NCBI RefSeq assembly: GCF_000769405.2
Contig: NZ_CP053439.1
Span: forward strand, 3,100,001-3,164,000
DNA length: 64,000 bases
Direction of reading: 5' to 3'
From: Rhizobium brockwellii
Lineage (GTDB): Bacteria; Pseudomonadota; Alphaproteobacteria; Rhizobiales; Rhizobiaceae
The notes under the pieces were generated by a model. That model searched no databases. It had not been told where the DNA came from and saw only the letters and a program-made list of their open reading frames with translations. A program made the translations under genes and the position numbers. Shown here one piece after another: positions 18,358 to 28,107 of this stretch; within the stretch, counting starts at the first letter, position 1, and every line of letters starts with the position of its first letter.

Positions 18358-18821
18358 GGATGTCCGAGCTTTACGCGGTTGGCGAGAAGGCCGAGATCGG
18401 CAAGTACACTTTTACCGAGGAAAACATCATCCGTTTCGCGACGCGCTACGATCCGCAGCGTTTCCACGTCGACAAGGAAGCCGCCAAAGACACCCTCTTC
18501 GGTGGCCTCTGCGCCTCGGGCTGGCACACCACCGCCGCCTGGATGCGGACCTTCCTCGCCTTTTGGGAAAGGCAGAGCGCCGCACTCGCGCAAAAGGGCC
18601 TGGCGTCGCCGAATCTAGGTCCTTCACCGGGCTTCCAGAAACTGCAATGGCTGCGGCCTGTCTTCGTCGGCGACGTCGTCACCTATTCCGTCGCCTTCCT
18701 CTCCAGCCGAGCGCTCGCGTCGCGATCGGGCTGGCACCTCAACACCATCCTCTGCGAGGGCGTCAATCAAAACGGCGATGCGGTTATCCGCTTCGAAAGC
18801 GGCGTGCTCGAATTCGACTGA
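18354..18821 (+). CDS. MaoC-family dehydratase (second of a pair)
   Basis: 155 residues, paralogous to the preceding gene: YAVGEKAEIGKYTFTEENIIRFATRYDPQRFHVDKEAAKDTLFGGLCASGWHTTAAWMRTF. It keeps the D.Q.FH variant of the hydratase motif and the ASGWHT helix. The ATG overlaps the TGA of its partner by four bases. Two tandem hot-dog proteins of this size often form a heteromeric enzyme; that is inference here. An alternative start is ATG 18360. Confidence 0.9.
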   Translation: MRMSELYAVGEKAEIGKYTFTEENIIRFATRYDPQRFHVDKEAAKDTLFGGLCASGWHTTAAWMRTFLAFWERQSAALAQKGLASPNLGPSPGFQKLQWLRPVFVGDVVTYSVAFLSSRALASRSGWHLNTILCEGVNQNGDAVIRFESGVLEFD

Positions 18822-18845
18822 CGCTGCAGGCACGAGGACGAGGGC

Positions 18846-19388
18846 TCAATGGCCGGAAAATTCCACCAGCGTATGCACAACGACGCCGAGTTCTTCCAGC
18901 TTCTTGCGGCCGCCGAGATCCGGCAGATCGATGACGAAGCAGGCGCCGACCACCTCCGCGCCGATCTGGCGCAGCAGCTTCGTGGCGCCGACCGCCGTGC
19001 CGCCGGTGGCGATCAGGTCGTCGACCAGGATCACCTTCTCGCCGGGCTGGACAGCATCGCGATGCATCTCCATCTCGTCGACACCATATTCCAGGCTGTA
19101 GGCGATGCGCACGGTCTCGTGCGGCAGCTTGCCCTTCTTGCGGATCGGCACGAAGCCTGAGGAAAGCTGGTGGGCCACCGCGCCGCCGAGAATGAAGCCG
19201 CGCGCCTCCATTCCGGCGATCTTGTCGATCTTCGTGCCTGCATAGGGCTGCACGAGTTCATCGACCGCCCGGCGGAAAGCCCGAGGATTGCCGAGCAATG
19301 TGGTGATGTCGCGGAAGATGATGCCGGGCTTGGGGTAGTCGGGAATGGAGCGGATGCTGGCTGCGAGCTCCGAAGTCGTATTGTTCAT
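18846..19388 (-). CDS. apt: Adenine phosphoribosyltransferase
   Basis: 180 residues. It salvages adenine to AMP using PRPP. Motifs are [67 protein letters not shown] and the PRPP loop [19 protein letters not shown]. The frame is open to 19457, but the ATG at 19388 ([18 protein letters not shown]) gives the usual length. It is convergent with the MaoC pair and lies just downstream of the petABC terminator on the same strand. Confidence 0.95.
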   Translation of the reverse strand: MNNTTSELAASIRSIPDYPKPGIIFRDITTLLGNPRAFRRAVDELVQPYAGTKIDKIAGMEARGFILGGAVAHQLSSGFVPIRKKGKLPHETVRIAYSLEYGVDEMEMHRDAVQPGEKVILVDDLIATGGTAVGATKLLRQIGAEVVGACFVIDLPDLGGRKKLEELGVVVHTLVEFSGH

Positions 19389-19458
19389 GGAAAATCCATA
19401 TCTGCGAAGGCATGAAACTGGCCGGACATTATCAATTGCCAGGAGCGGAACCAACAAA

Positions 19459-19482
19459 AAAGGCGGCCCGTAGACCGCCTTT
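19459..19482 (-). terminator. petABC operon terminator
   Basis: An 8-bp stem (AAAGGCGG, 19459-19466, with CCGCCTTT, 19475-19482) with an 8-base loop. Read on the minus strand it is followed by a run of T (complement of 19456-19461), about 20 bases after the petC stop. Confidence 0.88.
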
Positions 19483-19503
19483 CGAAATCCGGCGAAGAAC
19501 CGC

Positions 19504-20388
19504 TCAATGTTCCTTATTGGCGTAGATCGAGCGCTTCGTCAGGTAGATCAGTACCGTGAAGATCGCCAGGAAGATCATGACCATGAAGCCGGTGCGCTTG
19601 CGCTCCTCGAGATGCGGCTCTGCGGCCCACATCAGGAAGGCGGAGACATCCCTCGAATACTGGTCGACCGTCGCCGGCGCGCCGTCGTCATAGGTCACCT
19701 GCCCGTCGGAGAGCGGCTTCGGCATGGCAAGGACGGCTGCAGCGTGGAAATAAGGGTTGTAATGTGAGCCCTGCGCCACCTGGAAGCCGGCTGGCGGCTC
19801 TTCATAGCCGGTCAGCAGCGCATGGATGTAATCCGGGCCACCTTCCTGATACTGCGTGAAGATATCGAAGACGAATTGCGGGAAGCCGCGCTCGACTTCG
19901 CGAGCCTTGGCGATCAGCGAAAAGTCGGGTGGAGCCGCACCGTTGTTGGAAGCAGCAGCGGCCTCCGCATTGGCGAAAGGCGCCGGGAAGTGATCGGAGG
20001 GGACCGCCTTGCGGGTAAACATCTCACCGGCGGCGTTCGGGCCGTCCTGGACCTCATAGTTCGCGGCAAAAGCCTTTACCTGCGCCTCGGAATAACCGAG
20101 CTCGTCGAGCATGCGGAAGGGCACCAGGTTCATCGAATGGCAGGCGGAACAGACTTCGGTGTAGACCTTGAGGCCGCGCTGAAGCTGACCCTTGTCGTAG
20201 TGGCCGAACGGACCGGCGAAAGTCCATTCCTCCTCCTTCGGCTCCTTCAGCGGATAGTGCGGCGTCTCACTTTCCGCGTGATGGGCAGGAGCCGCGCTGT
20301 TGGCGGGCGTCGCCTCCTGGGCCAGCACGGCACTGCCGAGACTGGCAGCGAATGCGAACGAGAGAATGCTTGTAACAAGCGTTTTCAT
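19504..20388 (-). CDS. petC: Cytochrome c1 of the bc1 complex
   Basis: 294 residues: signal peptide ([24 protein letters not shown]), a heme c site CSACH in the context [19 protein letters not shown] (about residues 77-92), and a C-terminal membrane anchor ([29 protein letters not shown]). It hands electrons from the Rieske protein to a soluble or membrane c-type cytochrome. The frame runs on upstream to 20619, overlapping petB, but the signal peptide fixes the start at 20388. It is the last gene of petABC, 25 bases after petB. Confidence 0.96.
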   Translation of the reverse strand: MKTLVTSILSFAFAASLGSAVLAQEATPANSAAPAHHAESETPHYPLKEPKEEEWTFAGPFGHYDKGQLQRGLKVYTEVCSACHSMNLVPFRMLDELGYSEAQVKAFAANYEVQDGPNAAGEMFTRKAVPSDHFPAPFANAEAAAASNNGAAPPDFSLIAKAREVERGFPQFVFDIFTQYQEGGPDYIHALLTGYEEPPAGFQVAQGSHYNPYFHAAAVLAMPKPLSDGQVTYDDGAPATVDQYSRDVSAFLMWAAEPHLEERKRTGFMVMIFLAIFTVLIYLTKRSIYANKEH

Positions 20389-20413
20389 ATTTCTAGTCCC
20401 TTCCGTCGCTCGC

Positions 20414-21682
20414 TTATGCTTTGACCGCTGCGGTCTTGTTGCGCTTTTCGAGCACTGCTTCGGTGATCGAGTTCGGGATGCGGCGCGGTGTTTCCACCAA
20501 GCCGAGAACCGGCATCGCGACCAGGAAGAAAGCGAAGTAGAGGAGTGTGCAAATCTGCGAGATCGTGGTGAACAAGCCTTCCGCCGGCTGCGAGCCGAGC
20601 CAGCCGAGGATGATCGCATTGATCACGAACAGCCAGTAGAACAGCTTGTACCACGGGCGGTAGACGGCGGAACGGACCTTCGAGGTATCGAGCCAGGGCA
20701 GGAAGAACAGCACGATGATCGCGCCGAACATCACGAGCACGCCGCCGAGCTTGGAGTCGATCGGGCCGATGTTGAAGGTGATCGAGCGCAGCATCGCATA
20801 GAAGGGCAGGAAGTACCATTCCGGAACGATGTGGGCCGGCGTTTTCAACGGGTCGGCCGGGATGTAGTTGTCGGCATGGCCGAGGAAATTCGGCAGGTAG
20901 AACACGAAATAGGCATAGACCAGCAGGAAGACCGAAACGCCGAGCGCATCCTTCATCGTCGCATAGGGCGTGAAGCGCACCGTGTCGGTCTTCGTCTTGA
21001 TCTCGATACCCGTCGGGTTGGTCTGGCCGACGACGTGCAGCGCCCAGATGTGCAGGACGACGACGCCGGCGATCATGAAGGGCAGCAAGTAGTGCAACGA
21101 GAAGAATCGGTTCAGCGTCGGCTGGTCGACGGCAAACCCGCCGAGCAGGAACTGCTGGATCCATTCGCCGACCAGCGGGAAGGCCGAGAAGAAGCCGGTG
21201 ATGACGGTCGCACCCCAGAAGGACATCTGGCCCCAGGGCAGGACGTAGCCCATGAAACCGGTCGCCATCATCAGGAGGTAGATGACCACGCCGAGAATCC
21301 AGAGGATTTCGCGCGGCGCCTTGTAGGAGCCGTAATAGAGGCCGCGGGCGATGTGCAGGTAGACCGCGACGAAGAAGAAGGACGCGCCGTTGGCATGCAT
21401 GTAGCGCAGCAGCCAGCCGTGGTTGACGTCGCGCATGATCTTTTCGACGGAGTTGAAGGCGATCGTCGTGTCGGCGGCGTAGTGCATGGCGAGCGTGACA
21501 CCTGTCAGGATCTGCACCACCAACATGACGGCCAGCATGGCGCCAAAGGTATAGGCATAGTTCAGGTTCCGCGGAACCGGATAGGCGATGAAGCTGTCAT
21601 AGACCATGCGCGGCAGCGGAAGGCGCGCATCGACCCATTTCTCGAGGCCGGTTGATGGCTCGTAGCTGGAATGGCCACTCAT
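20414..21682 (-). CDS. petB: Cytochrome b of the bc1 complex
   Basis: 422 residues, eight membrane helices. Both heme-ligand His pairs are visible: [39 protein letters not shown] and, near 200-220, [24 protein letters not shown]. The Qo-site [14 protein letters not shown] motif is present near residue 285. It oxidises ubiquinol with the Rieske protein and cytochrome c1. It begins 15 bases after petA and ends 25 bases before petC, a tight operon. Confidence 0.97.
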   Translation of the reverse strand: MSGHSSYEPSTGLEKWVDARLPLPRMVYDSFIAYPVPRNLNYAYTFGAMLAVMLVVQILTGVTLAMHYAADTTIAFNSVEKIMRDVNHGWLLRYMHANGASFFFVAVYLHIARGLYYGSYKAPREILWILGVVIYLLMMATGFMGYVLPWGQMSFWGATVITGFFSAFPLVGEWIQQFLLGGFAVDQPTLNRFFSLHYLLPFMIAGVVVLHIWALHVVGQTNPTGIEIKTKTDTVRFTPYATMKDALGVSVFLLVYAYFVFYLPNFLGHADNYIPADPLKTPAHIVPEWYFLPFYAMLRSITFNIGPIDSKLGGVLVMFGAIIVLFFLPWLDTSKVRSAVYRPWYKLFYWLFVINAIILGWLGSQPAEGLFTTISQICTLLYFAFFLVAMPVLGLVETPRRIPNSITEAVLEKRNKTAAVKA

Positions 21683-21696
21683 TAATCAGTCTCCCC

Positions 21697-22275
21697 TCAA
21701 CCGATCTTGATCTTGGTATCGGACAAAAATGAAAAGGTCGGAATCGCCAGATTCTGCGGCGCCGGGCCTTTGCGGATGCGGCCGGCCGTGTCGTAGACCG
21801 AGCCATGGCAGGGACAGAACCAACCATTGTATTCGCCAGCCTGGCCGAGCGGCACGCAGCCAAGATGCGTGCAGGTGCCGATCATGACGATCCAGTTTTC
21901 CTTGCCCTTGCCGCCCGAACGGTCAACACCCGTTGCCTGAGCGTCAACAGGAAGATTTGCATTGCGTGCGATCGGATCCTTGAGGTCCGACAGCGGAACA
22001 TCGGCAGCGGCCGTCACTTCTTCCGGGGTGCGATTACGGATGAAGATCGGCTTGCCGCGCCATTTGACTGTCAGCGACATGCCTGGCTCGAGGCTGGCAA
22101 CGTCGACTTCGATGGAGGCGAGTGCGAGCGTCGAAGCATCAGGACGCATCTGATCTATGAACGGCCAAGCGACCGTAACGGCGCCGACGGCGCCTGCCAT
22201 ACCAGTGGTGAGATAAAGGAAATCACGGCGAGTGGGTTCGCCCATGCCCTCGCTTGTCGTTTCGTGTTCGCTCAC
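21697..22275 (-). CDS. petA: Rieske iron-sulfur subunit of the bc1 complex
   Basis: 192 residues. A twin-arginine-type N-terminus (GEPTRRDFLYLTTGMAGAVGAVTVAWPFI) anchors the protein. The [2Fe-2S] cluster boxes are CTHLGC and CPCHGS (about 128-155), each with its Cys and His ligands. The start is taken as GTG 22275 (MSEHETTSEG): AGAGG lies 9 bases upstream of it, while the in-frame ATG at 22284 directly follows that sequence with no room. petA is first in petABC; the 284-base region before the divergent EEP gene should contain the promoter. Confidence 0.93.
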   Translation of the reverse strand: MSEHETTSEGMGEPTRRDFLYLTTGMAGAVGAVTVAWPFIDQMRPDASTLALASIEVDVASLEPGMSLTVKWRGKPIFIRNRTPEEVTAAADVPLSDLKDPIARNANLPVDAQATGVDRSGGKGKENWIVMIGTCTHLGCVPLGQAGEYNGWFCPCHGSVYDTAGRIRKGPAPQNLAIPTFSFLSDTKIKIG

Positions 22276-22559
22276 GGCTAACATCCTCTGCGCAATTTTC
22301 GCGGAATTCCGCCCTGCCCCCTCTACCGGCGAATCTCTATGGACACAATTCGGCCATAGATTCCCCGGCAATCCGGCGCGTTCTATGCTTGATCGCAAAT
22401 TATGTCCAGCCTTGGCAAGGGGATGAGGGCACAATGTCGCGGGAAATTTCGGATGAATTTTTTAAGGCAAACACGCGCTTGCCATTATGTTGCATTGCAA
22501 CAAAAATGCCCCCGTGATAGGCGCAGTCGCAGCCATGCCAGCGAGCCGGACCGGAGCGG

Positions 22560-23492
22560 ATGAGAGACACGATTTTTTGCGTATTCAGCGTCCTCACGAC
22601 CCTCGTTCTCGCCATCGTCTCCCTGCGATATGTCACCGATTTCTATCTGCTGTCCTTCTTTTACAGCTTCCAGGTCCATCTGGCGGTGGCCGGCGCCGTG
22701 GCCTCGGTCGCTGCCCTTCTCGTCAAGCGGCACTGGTATGCACTGCTGACCCTTGCAGTGTCGGTAGTCCTTGCCGTCCACGGTGTCGTGATGATGCGCG
22801 AATTCGTCGAGCCGGCTGTCGAGAAGAGCCGTCCCGCCCTGTTCAGGCTGATGTCCTTCAATATCGAGAACGATAATTTCGCAAACGGCCCTGCGATCGC
22901 CGATATGGTCATTGCCTCAGGCGCCGACATCGTCAGCATCCTGGAGGCCGAACCGCTGCTGTCGGAACTGCCGCGGTTGTTGAAGATCTATCCCTATTAC
23001 ATCGGCTGCGGTGTCGGCATGGAGCAATGCGATACGCTGGTGCTGTCGAAGCGTCCGCTGATCGAACCCCGCATCCGCAATCTCGGCCTGCTCTGGCGCA
23101 ACCGGCTGACGATCTCGACGATCGATTTCGATGGCCAGAAGGTCAATTTCCTCGCCGCGCACCTGACCAAACCTTATTACGACGAATTCCACGGCCTCGA
23201 AATCTGGGATCTCGCAGAGATCATCCCTACCCTTTCGGGACCGCTCGTTCTCGCCGGTGATTTCAATACGTCGATTCTGGCGCCCGACGTGCAGTATCTC
23301 ATGCGCACTCAAGGCTTGGGCACGGTATCGCTGGAGCCCGCGACGTGGCCGATCCGCGCCGGTGCTTTCGGCATTCCGATCGATCATATCTTTACCCGAG
23401 CGCCGCTGCGGCTAAAATCGGTGCGCCGCATCGAGAACGGCTTCGGGTCAAATCATTTTGGCCTCATGGCGGAGTTCGTCGTCGACCCTTGA
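22560..23492 (+). CDS. Membrane-anchored endonuclease/exonuclease/phosphatase-fold protein
   Basis: 310 residues. Two to three N-terminal membrane helices (about 1-75: FCVFSVLTTLVLAIVSLRY, FYSFQVHLAVAGAVASVAALLV, YALLTLAVSVVLAVHGVVMM) are followed by an EEP-fold domain. Its catalytic motifs are MSFNIENDN, LEAEPLLSEL, LAGDFNTSIL, IDHIFTR and a final SNHFGLMAEF (SDH-like). Such proteins cleave phosphodiesters of DNA, lipids or inositols; the substrate here is unknown, and the active site probably faces the periplasm. Its last 45 bases overlap the end of the convergent ABC exporter gene. Confidence 0.87.
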   Translation: MRDTIFCVFSVLTTLVLAIVSLRYVTDFYLLSFFYSFQVHLAVAGAVASVAALLVKRHWYALLTLAVSVVLAVHGVVMMREFVEPAVEKSRPALFRLMSFNIENDNFANGPAIADMVIASGADIVSILEAEPLLSELPRLLKIYPYYIGCGVGMEQCDTLVLSKRPLIEPRIRNLGLLWRNRLTISTIDFDGQKVNFLAAHLTKPYYDEFHGLEIWDLAEIIPTLSGPLVLAGDFNTSILAPDVQYLMRTQGLGTVSLEPATWPIRAGAFGIPIDHIFTRAPLRLKSVRRIENGFGSNHFGLMAEFVVDP

Positions 23493-25361
23493 GCCCGCAT
23501 CCTCATCCGCAGCAAGGAAGCCGCCGGACTGGCGCGCCCAAAGTTCGGCATAGAGCCCGCCGTGGCGAAGCAGTTCGTCATGGCTGCCTTCCTCGATAAT
23601 CCGTCCGAGATCGACGACGATCAGCCGGTCGAGCGCGGCGATCGTCGACAGCCGATGGGCGATCGCAAGCACCGTCTTGCCTTCCATGATCCGATGGAGA
23701 TTGGACTGGATCGCTTCCTCCACTTCCGAATCGAGCGCCGACGTCGCTTCGTCGAGAACGAGGATCGGCGCGTCCTTCAGCATGACGCGGGCAATGGCGA
23801 TACGCTGCCGCTGCCCGCCTGACAGCTTGACGCCGCGTTCACCGACATGCGCGTCGAAACCCTTGCGCCCCTGCTGATCCTGCAGCCGCGCGATGAAGTC
23901 GATGGCCTCCGCGCGCCTGGCCGCCTCGACCAGCCGCTCCTCGCCGGCATCCGGCCGTCCGAACAGGATATTGTCTCGCACCGAACGATGCAGCAGCGAG
24001 GTATCCTGGCTGACGACGCCGATCTGCATCCTGAGAGATTCCTGCGTCACGGCTGCAATATCCTGGCCGTCGATGAGAATGCGGCCGTCCTGGATGTCGT
24101 AGAGACGCAGCAGCAGGTTCATCAGCGTCGATTTCCCCGCGCCTGAACGGCCGACGATCCCGACCTTTTCGCCCGGCCGAATGGTCAGAGAGAAATTCTC
24201 GACGACCGGCTGATGACCCTTGCCGTAGCGGAACGAAACATTGTCGAAGCGAATGCCGGGCTGCCGGATCACCAGGCTTTTGGCATCCGGCCGATCGACC
24301 AGCCCCAGAGGCTGGGAGATCAGCTCGGCGGCGTTCTGGATGGTGCCGAGATTGCGCATGATGCCGTTGAACTGCGTCATCAGCCGTCCGAGCAGGAAAT
24401 TCAACCTGAGCACCAGTGCCAACGAGAATGCCACGGCACCGGAGCTGACCAGGCCGCGCAACCAGAGATCGACGCTCAACCCCGCCATCGTCACGATCAT
24501 CAGGCCGGAGAGCAGCGCCATCGAGGCCCTGACGCCCGTGATGAACCGCGTAAAGCGCAGCACCGTATCCTGATAGATATCGAAACCCTGCCGCATATAG
24601 CGGTCGCTCTCCTCGTCGCGCGCAAACAGCTTCAGCGTCTGCATGTTGCTGTAGGAGTCGACCATCCGGCCATTCAGCATCGATCCGGCTTCCGCCGTTT
24701 CACGGGAGTGATGGCGGATCCGCGGAACGAAGTGGCGCGCCAGAAGGCTGAAGGCGCAAAGCCAGAACAGCACGACGGCAGCCAGAGAAAAGTCCAGCCG
24801 GGCGACGAGCACGAGAGTCGTTGCGGCATAGATGCCGACGAACCAGACGCTTTCCATCAGCGAGGTGACGAGATCACCGGTTGCCTGCCCGGCCGACCAG
24901 ACTTTGGTGACGATGCGCCCGGAGAAATCACTCTGGAAAAACGACAATGACTGCCTGGAGACGTGGAGATAGGATTGCCAGCGTGCTAGATTGTAGAAGC
25001 CCGGCGTGATCACCTGTTGGTCGACGAGCGCAATCAGGAAGGCGACGACGAAACGCACGATCCCGATAAGGGCGAGCATGCCGAACAATTCGCCGCCATG
25101 GGCGGCGAGAAGACCGTTCCAGCCGGCCCCAGGCGTGATGCTGCCGAGGATATCGACCAGGCGTCCGACGAACCAGAAGAGTGCAGCCTCGATTGCCGCC
25201 GATGTCCCACCCAGAACGAGCATGGCGACGAACGGCATCCTCGCCTGGCCGATATAGAACCAGATGAATCCGAGCGTCGAGCGCGGCGGCTGGAGATTGG
25301 CGCGTGGGCGGAACGGATCGATCCAGGTTTCGAACCGGCGGAGGATAGGGTTCAGCAACAT
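23448..25361 (-). CDS. ABC exporter, fused membrane and ATPase domains (first)
   Basis: 637 residues. Six membrane helices (about 30-330) are followed by an ATP-binding cassette: Walker A GRSGAGKST (about 400), Q-loop VVSQDTSLLHRSVRDNILFG, signature LSGGQRQRIAIARV and Walker B ILVLDEATSALDSE. It is a type IV half-transporter that should act as a dimer, exporting a lipid, peptide or drug. The second exporter, 0.5 kb upstream on the same strand, is closely similar, so the pair may have arisen by duplication and could form a heterodimer. The C-terminus ends in DDELRHEAKMI. Confidence 0.93.
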   Translation of the reverse strand: MLLNPILRRFETWIDPFRPRANLQPPRSTLGFIWFYIGQARMPFVAMLVLGGTSAAIEAALFWFVGRLVDILGSITPGAGWNGLLAAHGGELFGMLALIGIVRFVVAFLIALVDQQVITPGFYNLARWQSYLHVSRQSLSFFQSDFSGRIVTKVWSAGQATGDLVTSLMESVWFVGIYAATTLVLVARLDFSLAAVVLFWLCAFSLLARHFVPRIRHHSRETAEAGSMLNGRMVDSYSNMQTLKLFARDEESDRYMRQGFDIYQDTVLRFTRFITGVRASMALLSGLMIVTMAGLSVDLWLRGLVSSGAVAFSLALVLRLNFLLGRLMTQFNGIMRNLGTIQNAAELISQPLGLVDRPDAKSLVIRQPGIRFDNVSFRYGKGHQPVVENFSLTIRPGEKVGIVGRSGAGKSTLMNLLLRLYDIQDGRILIDGQDIAAVTQESLRMQIGVVSQDTSLLHRSVRDNILFGRPDAGEERLVEAARRAEAIDFIARLQDQQGRKGFDAHVGERGVKLSGGQRQRIAIARVMLKDAPILVLDEATSALDSEVEEAIQSNLHRIMEGKTVLAIAHRLSTIAALDRLIVVDLGRIIEEGSHDELLRHGGLYAELWARQSGGFLAADEDAGSRVDDELRHEAKMI

Positions 25362-25523
25362 AGAAGCGATATAGGCGGATTAGCCGGGCCGGCAAAGGGA
25401 ATGAAAAGCGGACAGAATGTTATATTTTGGTAATTATCGGTAACATCGGCGGCATACCCATTGAATGCCCCCGAACTGGTCACAATCTCACGTTACGATC
25501 GCGCTTTACCGGAGACCACTTCC

Positions 25524-25754
25524 ATGGAAACGAAAATGCTCGATGTGCATGTTCCGCTTCCGCTTGCAGAAAGGCTGGATGCCCTGGCATTCGCCCTGGG
25601 GTTGCCGCGCGACGAGATCATCGCCGAGGCCATTACCACCTGGATCGATCAGGAGGAGCACCGCCGCCTCGTCGCACTGCGCACAATCGCGGCCGCCAAC
25701 ACCATGGTCGTCGTCGAGCATCACCGCGTCATCGACTGGGCCGACAGTCTTTGA
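25524..25754 (+). CDS. Orphan ribbon-helix-helix (CopG/StbD-type) protein
   Basis: 76 residues with the pattern of a short RHH DNA-binding protein: a basic/hydrophobic strand (KMLDVHVPLPLAERLDALAFALG) and two helices (PRDEIIAEAITTWIDQEEHRRL). Such proteins are often antitoxins. No toxin ORF follows before the terminator at 25826, so it is an orphan here. GGAG (25511-25514) is spaced 9 bases from the ATG at 25524; the frame is open to 25461. It sits between two ABC exporter genes on the other strand. Confidence 0.75.
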   Translation: METKMLDVHVPLPLAERLDALAFALGLPRDEIIAEAITTWIDQEEHRRLVALRTIAAANTMVVVEHHRVIDWADSL

Positions 25755-25825
25755 GGGGATAAGAGGCAAACGCAGTCAGGCTTCAGCAACCATCCGGCAA
25801 GCTTATAGTCATCCTAAGAATTCAA

Positions 25826-25857
25826 GAGGCCCTCCCCGCTTTCGCAGGGAGGGCCTC
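25826..25857. terminator. Bidirectional terminator hairpin
   Basis: A perfect 11-bp stem (GAGGCCCTCCC, 25826-25836, with GGGAGGGCCTC, 25847-25857) with a 10-base loop. It lies between the RHH gene and the convergent ABC exporter gene that ends at 25866. Confidence 0.8.
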
Positions 25858-25865
25858 ATTTCATC

Positions 25866-27722
25866 TTATTCCGCCGCCACTTCCGATTCCTCGGCGTGAT
25901 CGGAGAGGAAGCCGCCGGACTGCCGGTTCCAGAGGTCGGCATAGATGCCGCCCCCTTCGACTAGCTCGCTATGCGAGCCCGCCTCGATAATCCGGCCCTT
26001 GTCGAGCACGATCAGCCGGTCCATCTCCGTCAGCGTCGAAAGCCGGTGGGCGATCGCGATCACCGTCTTGCCCTCCATCAGGGCGAAGAGGTTTTCCTGG
26101 ATCGCCGCCTCGACTTCCGAATCGAGCGCCGAGGTTGCCTCGTCGAGCACCAGGATCGGCGCGTCCTTCAGGAAGACGCGGGCGATCGCGACGCGCTGCC
26201 GCTGACCACCGGACAACTTGACGCCGCGTTCGCCGACCTGTGCGTCGAGCCCCGCGCGGCCCTGCATGTCGACGAGTCCTTCGATGAACTCCCAGGCATT
26301 GGCGCGTTTGGCGGCCTCGATCACCTCGTCGTCCGTTGCTTCGGGACGACCATAGGCAATGTTGTCGCGGATCGAGCGATGCAGCAGCGACGTGTCCTGC
26401 GTCACCACGCCGATCAGCGAGCGCAGGCTTTCCTGCGAGACGCCGGCGATGTCCTGCCCGTCGATGGTGATGCGGCCGGCCTCCAGGTCGTAGAAGCGCA
26501 GCAGCAGGTTCATTAGCGTCGTCTTGCCGGCGCCGGAACGGCCGACCAGACCGACCTTCTCCCCCGCCTTGATGTCGAGCGACAGGTTTTCGATGACGCC
26601 CTTGCTCTTGCCGTAGTGGAAGCGGATGCGGTCGTAGTGGATCGCGCCCTTCTTCGCCGTCAGGGTGGGTGCGCCCGGCTTGTCGACGATGTCGTGCTGT
26701 TTGCTCATCATCTCCATGCCGTCATAGACCGTGCCGATATTCTCGAACAGCGCCGAGACTTCCCACATGATCCATTGCGACATGCCGTTAACGCGCATGG
26801 CAAGACCGATGGCGATGGCGATGGCGCCGACCGAGATCGCGCCGTTCAGCCAGAACCAGATCGACAGGCCCGAGATGACGAAGAGCGCAACACAGTTGTT
26901 CACGTAGACGCAGATATGGAAGAGCGTCACCTTGCGCATCTGCTTGTGCACGGTCTGCAGGAACTCGTCCATGCCCTCCTTGGCATAGACCTCCTCGCGG
27001 CCCGCATGCGAAAACAGCTTGACGGTCGCAATATTGGTATAGCTGTCGACCACGCGCCCGGTCATCATCGAGCGCGCATCCGCCTGCGCCGCCGCGATCT
27101 TGCGAAGCCGCGGCACAAAATAGGCGACGATGGTGATATAGACCGCGAGCCAGACAAGGATCGGGATCATCAGCCGCCAGTCGGCCGCTGCGATGACGAT
27201 GATCATCGTCAGGAAGTAGGTGACGACATAGACGAAGACGTCGAGGATCTTCATCACCGTTTCGCGCACGGCAAGCGACGTCTGCATCACTTTGGTCGCG
27301 ACACGCCCGGCAAATTCGTTGGCGAAGAACGACATGCTGTGGCGCAGCAGGAAGCGGTGCATCTGCCAGCGTGCGATCATCGGATAATTGCCGAGCATCA
27401 TCTGATGCATGATCAGCGAATCGAGCCCGGCCGTCAGCGGCAGGCCGACCAGCACCAGCGCCGCCATCCAGAAAAGCTTGTGGCCTTCTCTCTCCAGGAA
27501 TGTGGCGCGGTCGGCATTGGTCAGCCAGTCGACGATATCGCCGAGGAACTGGAAGAGCGCCACTTCGCCGATCGCGATCAGCGCGGTGAGCACGGCCATC
27601 AGGCCGAGCCAGGGCGCAGCCGGTTTGCTGTAGTGCCAGCAAAAGGCAAAAAGACCTTTCGGCGGGGCGACAGGGTCCTCGCTTGGAAAGGGATTGAGTC
27701 GCTGTTCGAACCAGCCAAACAT
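25866..27722 (-). CDS. ABC exporter, fused membrane and ATPase domains (second)
   Basis: 618 residues. The transmembrane domain (about 25-320) is followed by a nucleotide-binding domain with Walker A GRSGAGKTT, VVTQDTSLLHRSIRDNIAYG, signature LSGGQRQRVAIARV and Walker B ILVLDEATSALDSE. It closely resembles the exporter at 23448-25361 in length, domain order and motif wording. The ATG at 27722 (MFGWFEQRLNPF) is preferred over the in-frame GTG at 27743 because GGAG stands 7 bases before it. It should function as a dimer in the inner membrane; the cargo is unknown. Confidence 0.93.
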   Translation of the reverse strand: MFGWFEQRLNPFPSEDPVAPPKGLFAFCWHYSKPAAPWLGLMAVLTALIAIGEVALFQFLGDIVDWLTNADRATFLEREGHKLFWMAALVLVGLPLTAGLDSLIMHQMMLGNYPMIARWQMHRFLLRHSMSFFANEFAGRVATKVMQTSLAVRETVMKILDVFVYVVTYFLTMIIVIAAADWRLMIPILVWLAVYITIVAYFVPRLRKIAAAQADARSMMTGRVVDSYTNIATVKLFSHAGREEVYAKEGMDEFLQTVHKQMRKVTLFHICVYVNNCVALFVISGLSIWFWLNGAISVGAIAIAIGLAMRVNGMSQWIMWEVSALFENIGTVYDGMEMMSKQHDIVDKPGAPTLTAKKGAIHYDRIRFHYGKSKGVIENLSLDIKAGEKVGLVGRSGAGKTTLMNLLLRFYDLEAGRITIDGQDIAGVSQESLRSLIGVVTQDTSLLHRSIRDNIAYGRPEATDDEVIEAAKRANAWEFIEGLVDMQGRAGLDAQVGERGVKLSGGQRQRVAIARVFLKDAPILVLDEATSALDSEVEAAIQENLFALMEGKTVIAIAHRLSTLTEMDRLIVLDKGRIIEAGSHSELVEGGGIYADLWNRQSGGFLSDHAEESEVAAE

Positions 27723-28107
27723 GAAATTGCTCCGAAACGTCACCGTTCCGGCTCCCGGCTTCGCGCCATCCCAGCGCTATGCAAGCACATATGGGAACCG
27801 AACGTTCAAGGGGCGAGGCTGAGACAGCCGCACAAGGGATCAAAAAGGAAATTCAGGGAAGAAATCCGCACTATCGGCGGAAAATCGCACCGCTTGGCAT
27901 CACGGCCGGGAGGCGCACATACAGCAAAATATTCATTCTGGCGCTCCTTGCTGGCGATTAAAGATATGCACCGATAACGCGAAAATGAGGAATTTTCCAG
28001 CCCTGTTCTGCCAAATATTTCATCTTTTCGGGTCCAAACGCGCCCTGTTGCGTCGAAATCACAGTTGCATTAGGCCTTTGGCGGCGAGAGCGGGAAGACG
28101 GCGCATC
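27723..28107. other. 385-base divergent intergenic region
   Basis: Separates the second ABC exporter (minus) from trmL (plus) and should hold both promoters. A 60-codon open frame at 27779-27961 has no convincing ribosome-binding site or protein-like pattern and is not called. I see no repeat, RNA gene or clear operator here. Confidence 0.5.

Noticed and set aside
20300..21655. 451-codon plus-strand open frame
   Set aside because: Antisense to petB and petC; shadow frame.
27779..27961. 60-codon plus-strand open frame
   Set aside because: No clear ribosome-binding site or domain; divergent promoter region.
26616..27977. 453-codon plus-strand open frame
   Set aside because: Antisense to the second ABC exporter; Asp/His/Arg-rich shadow frame.
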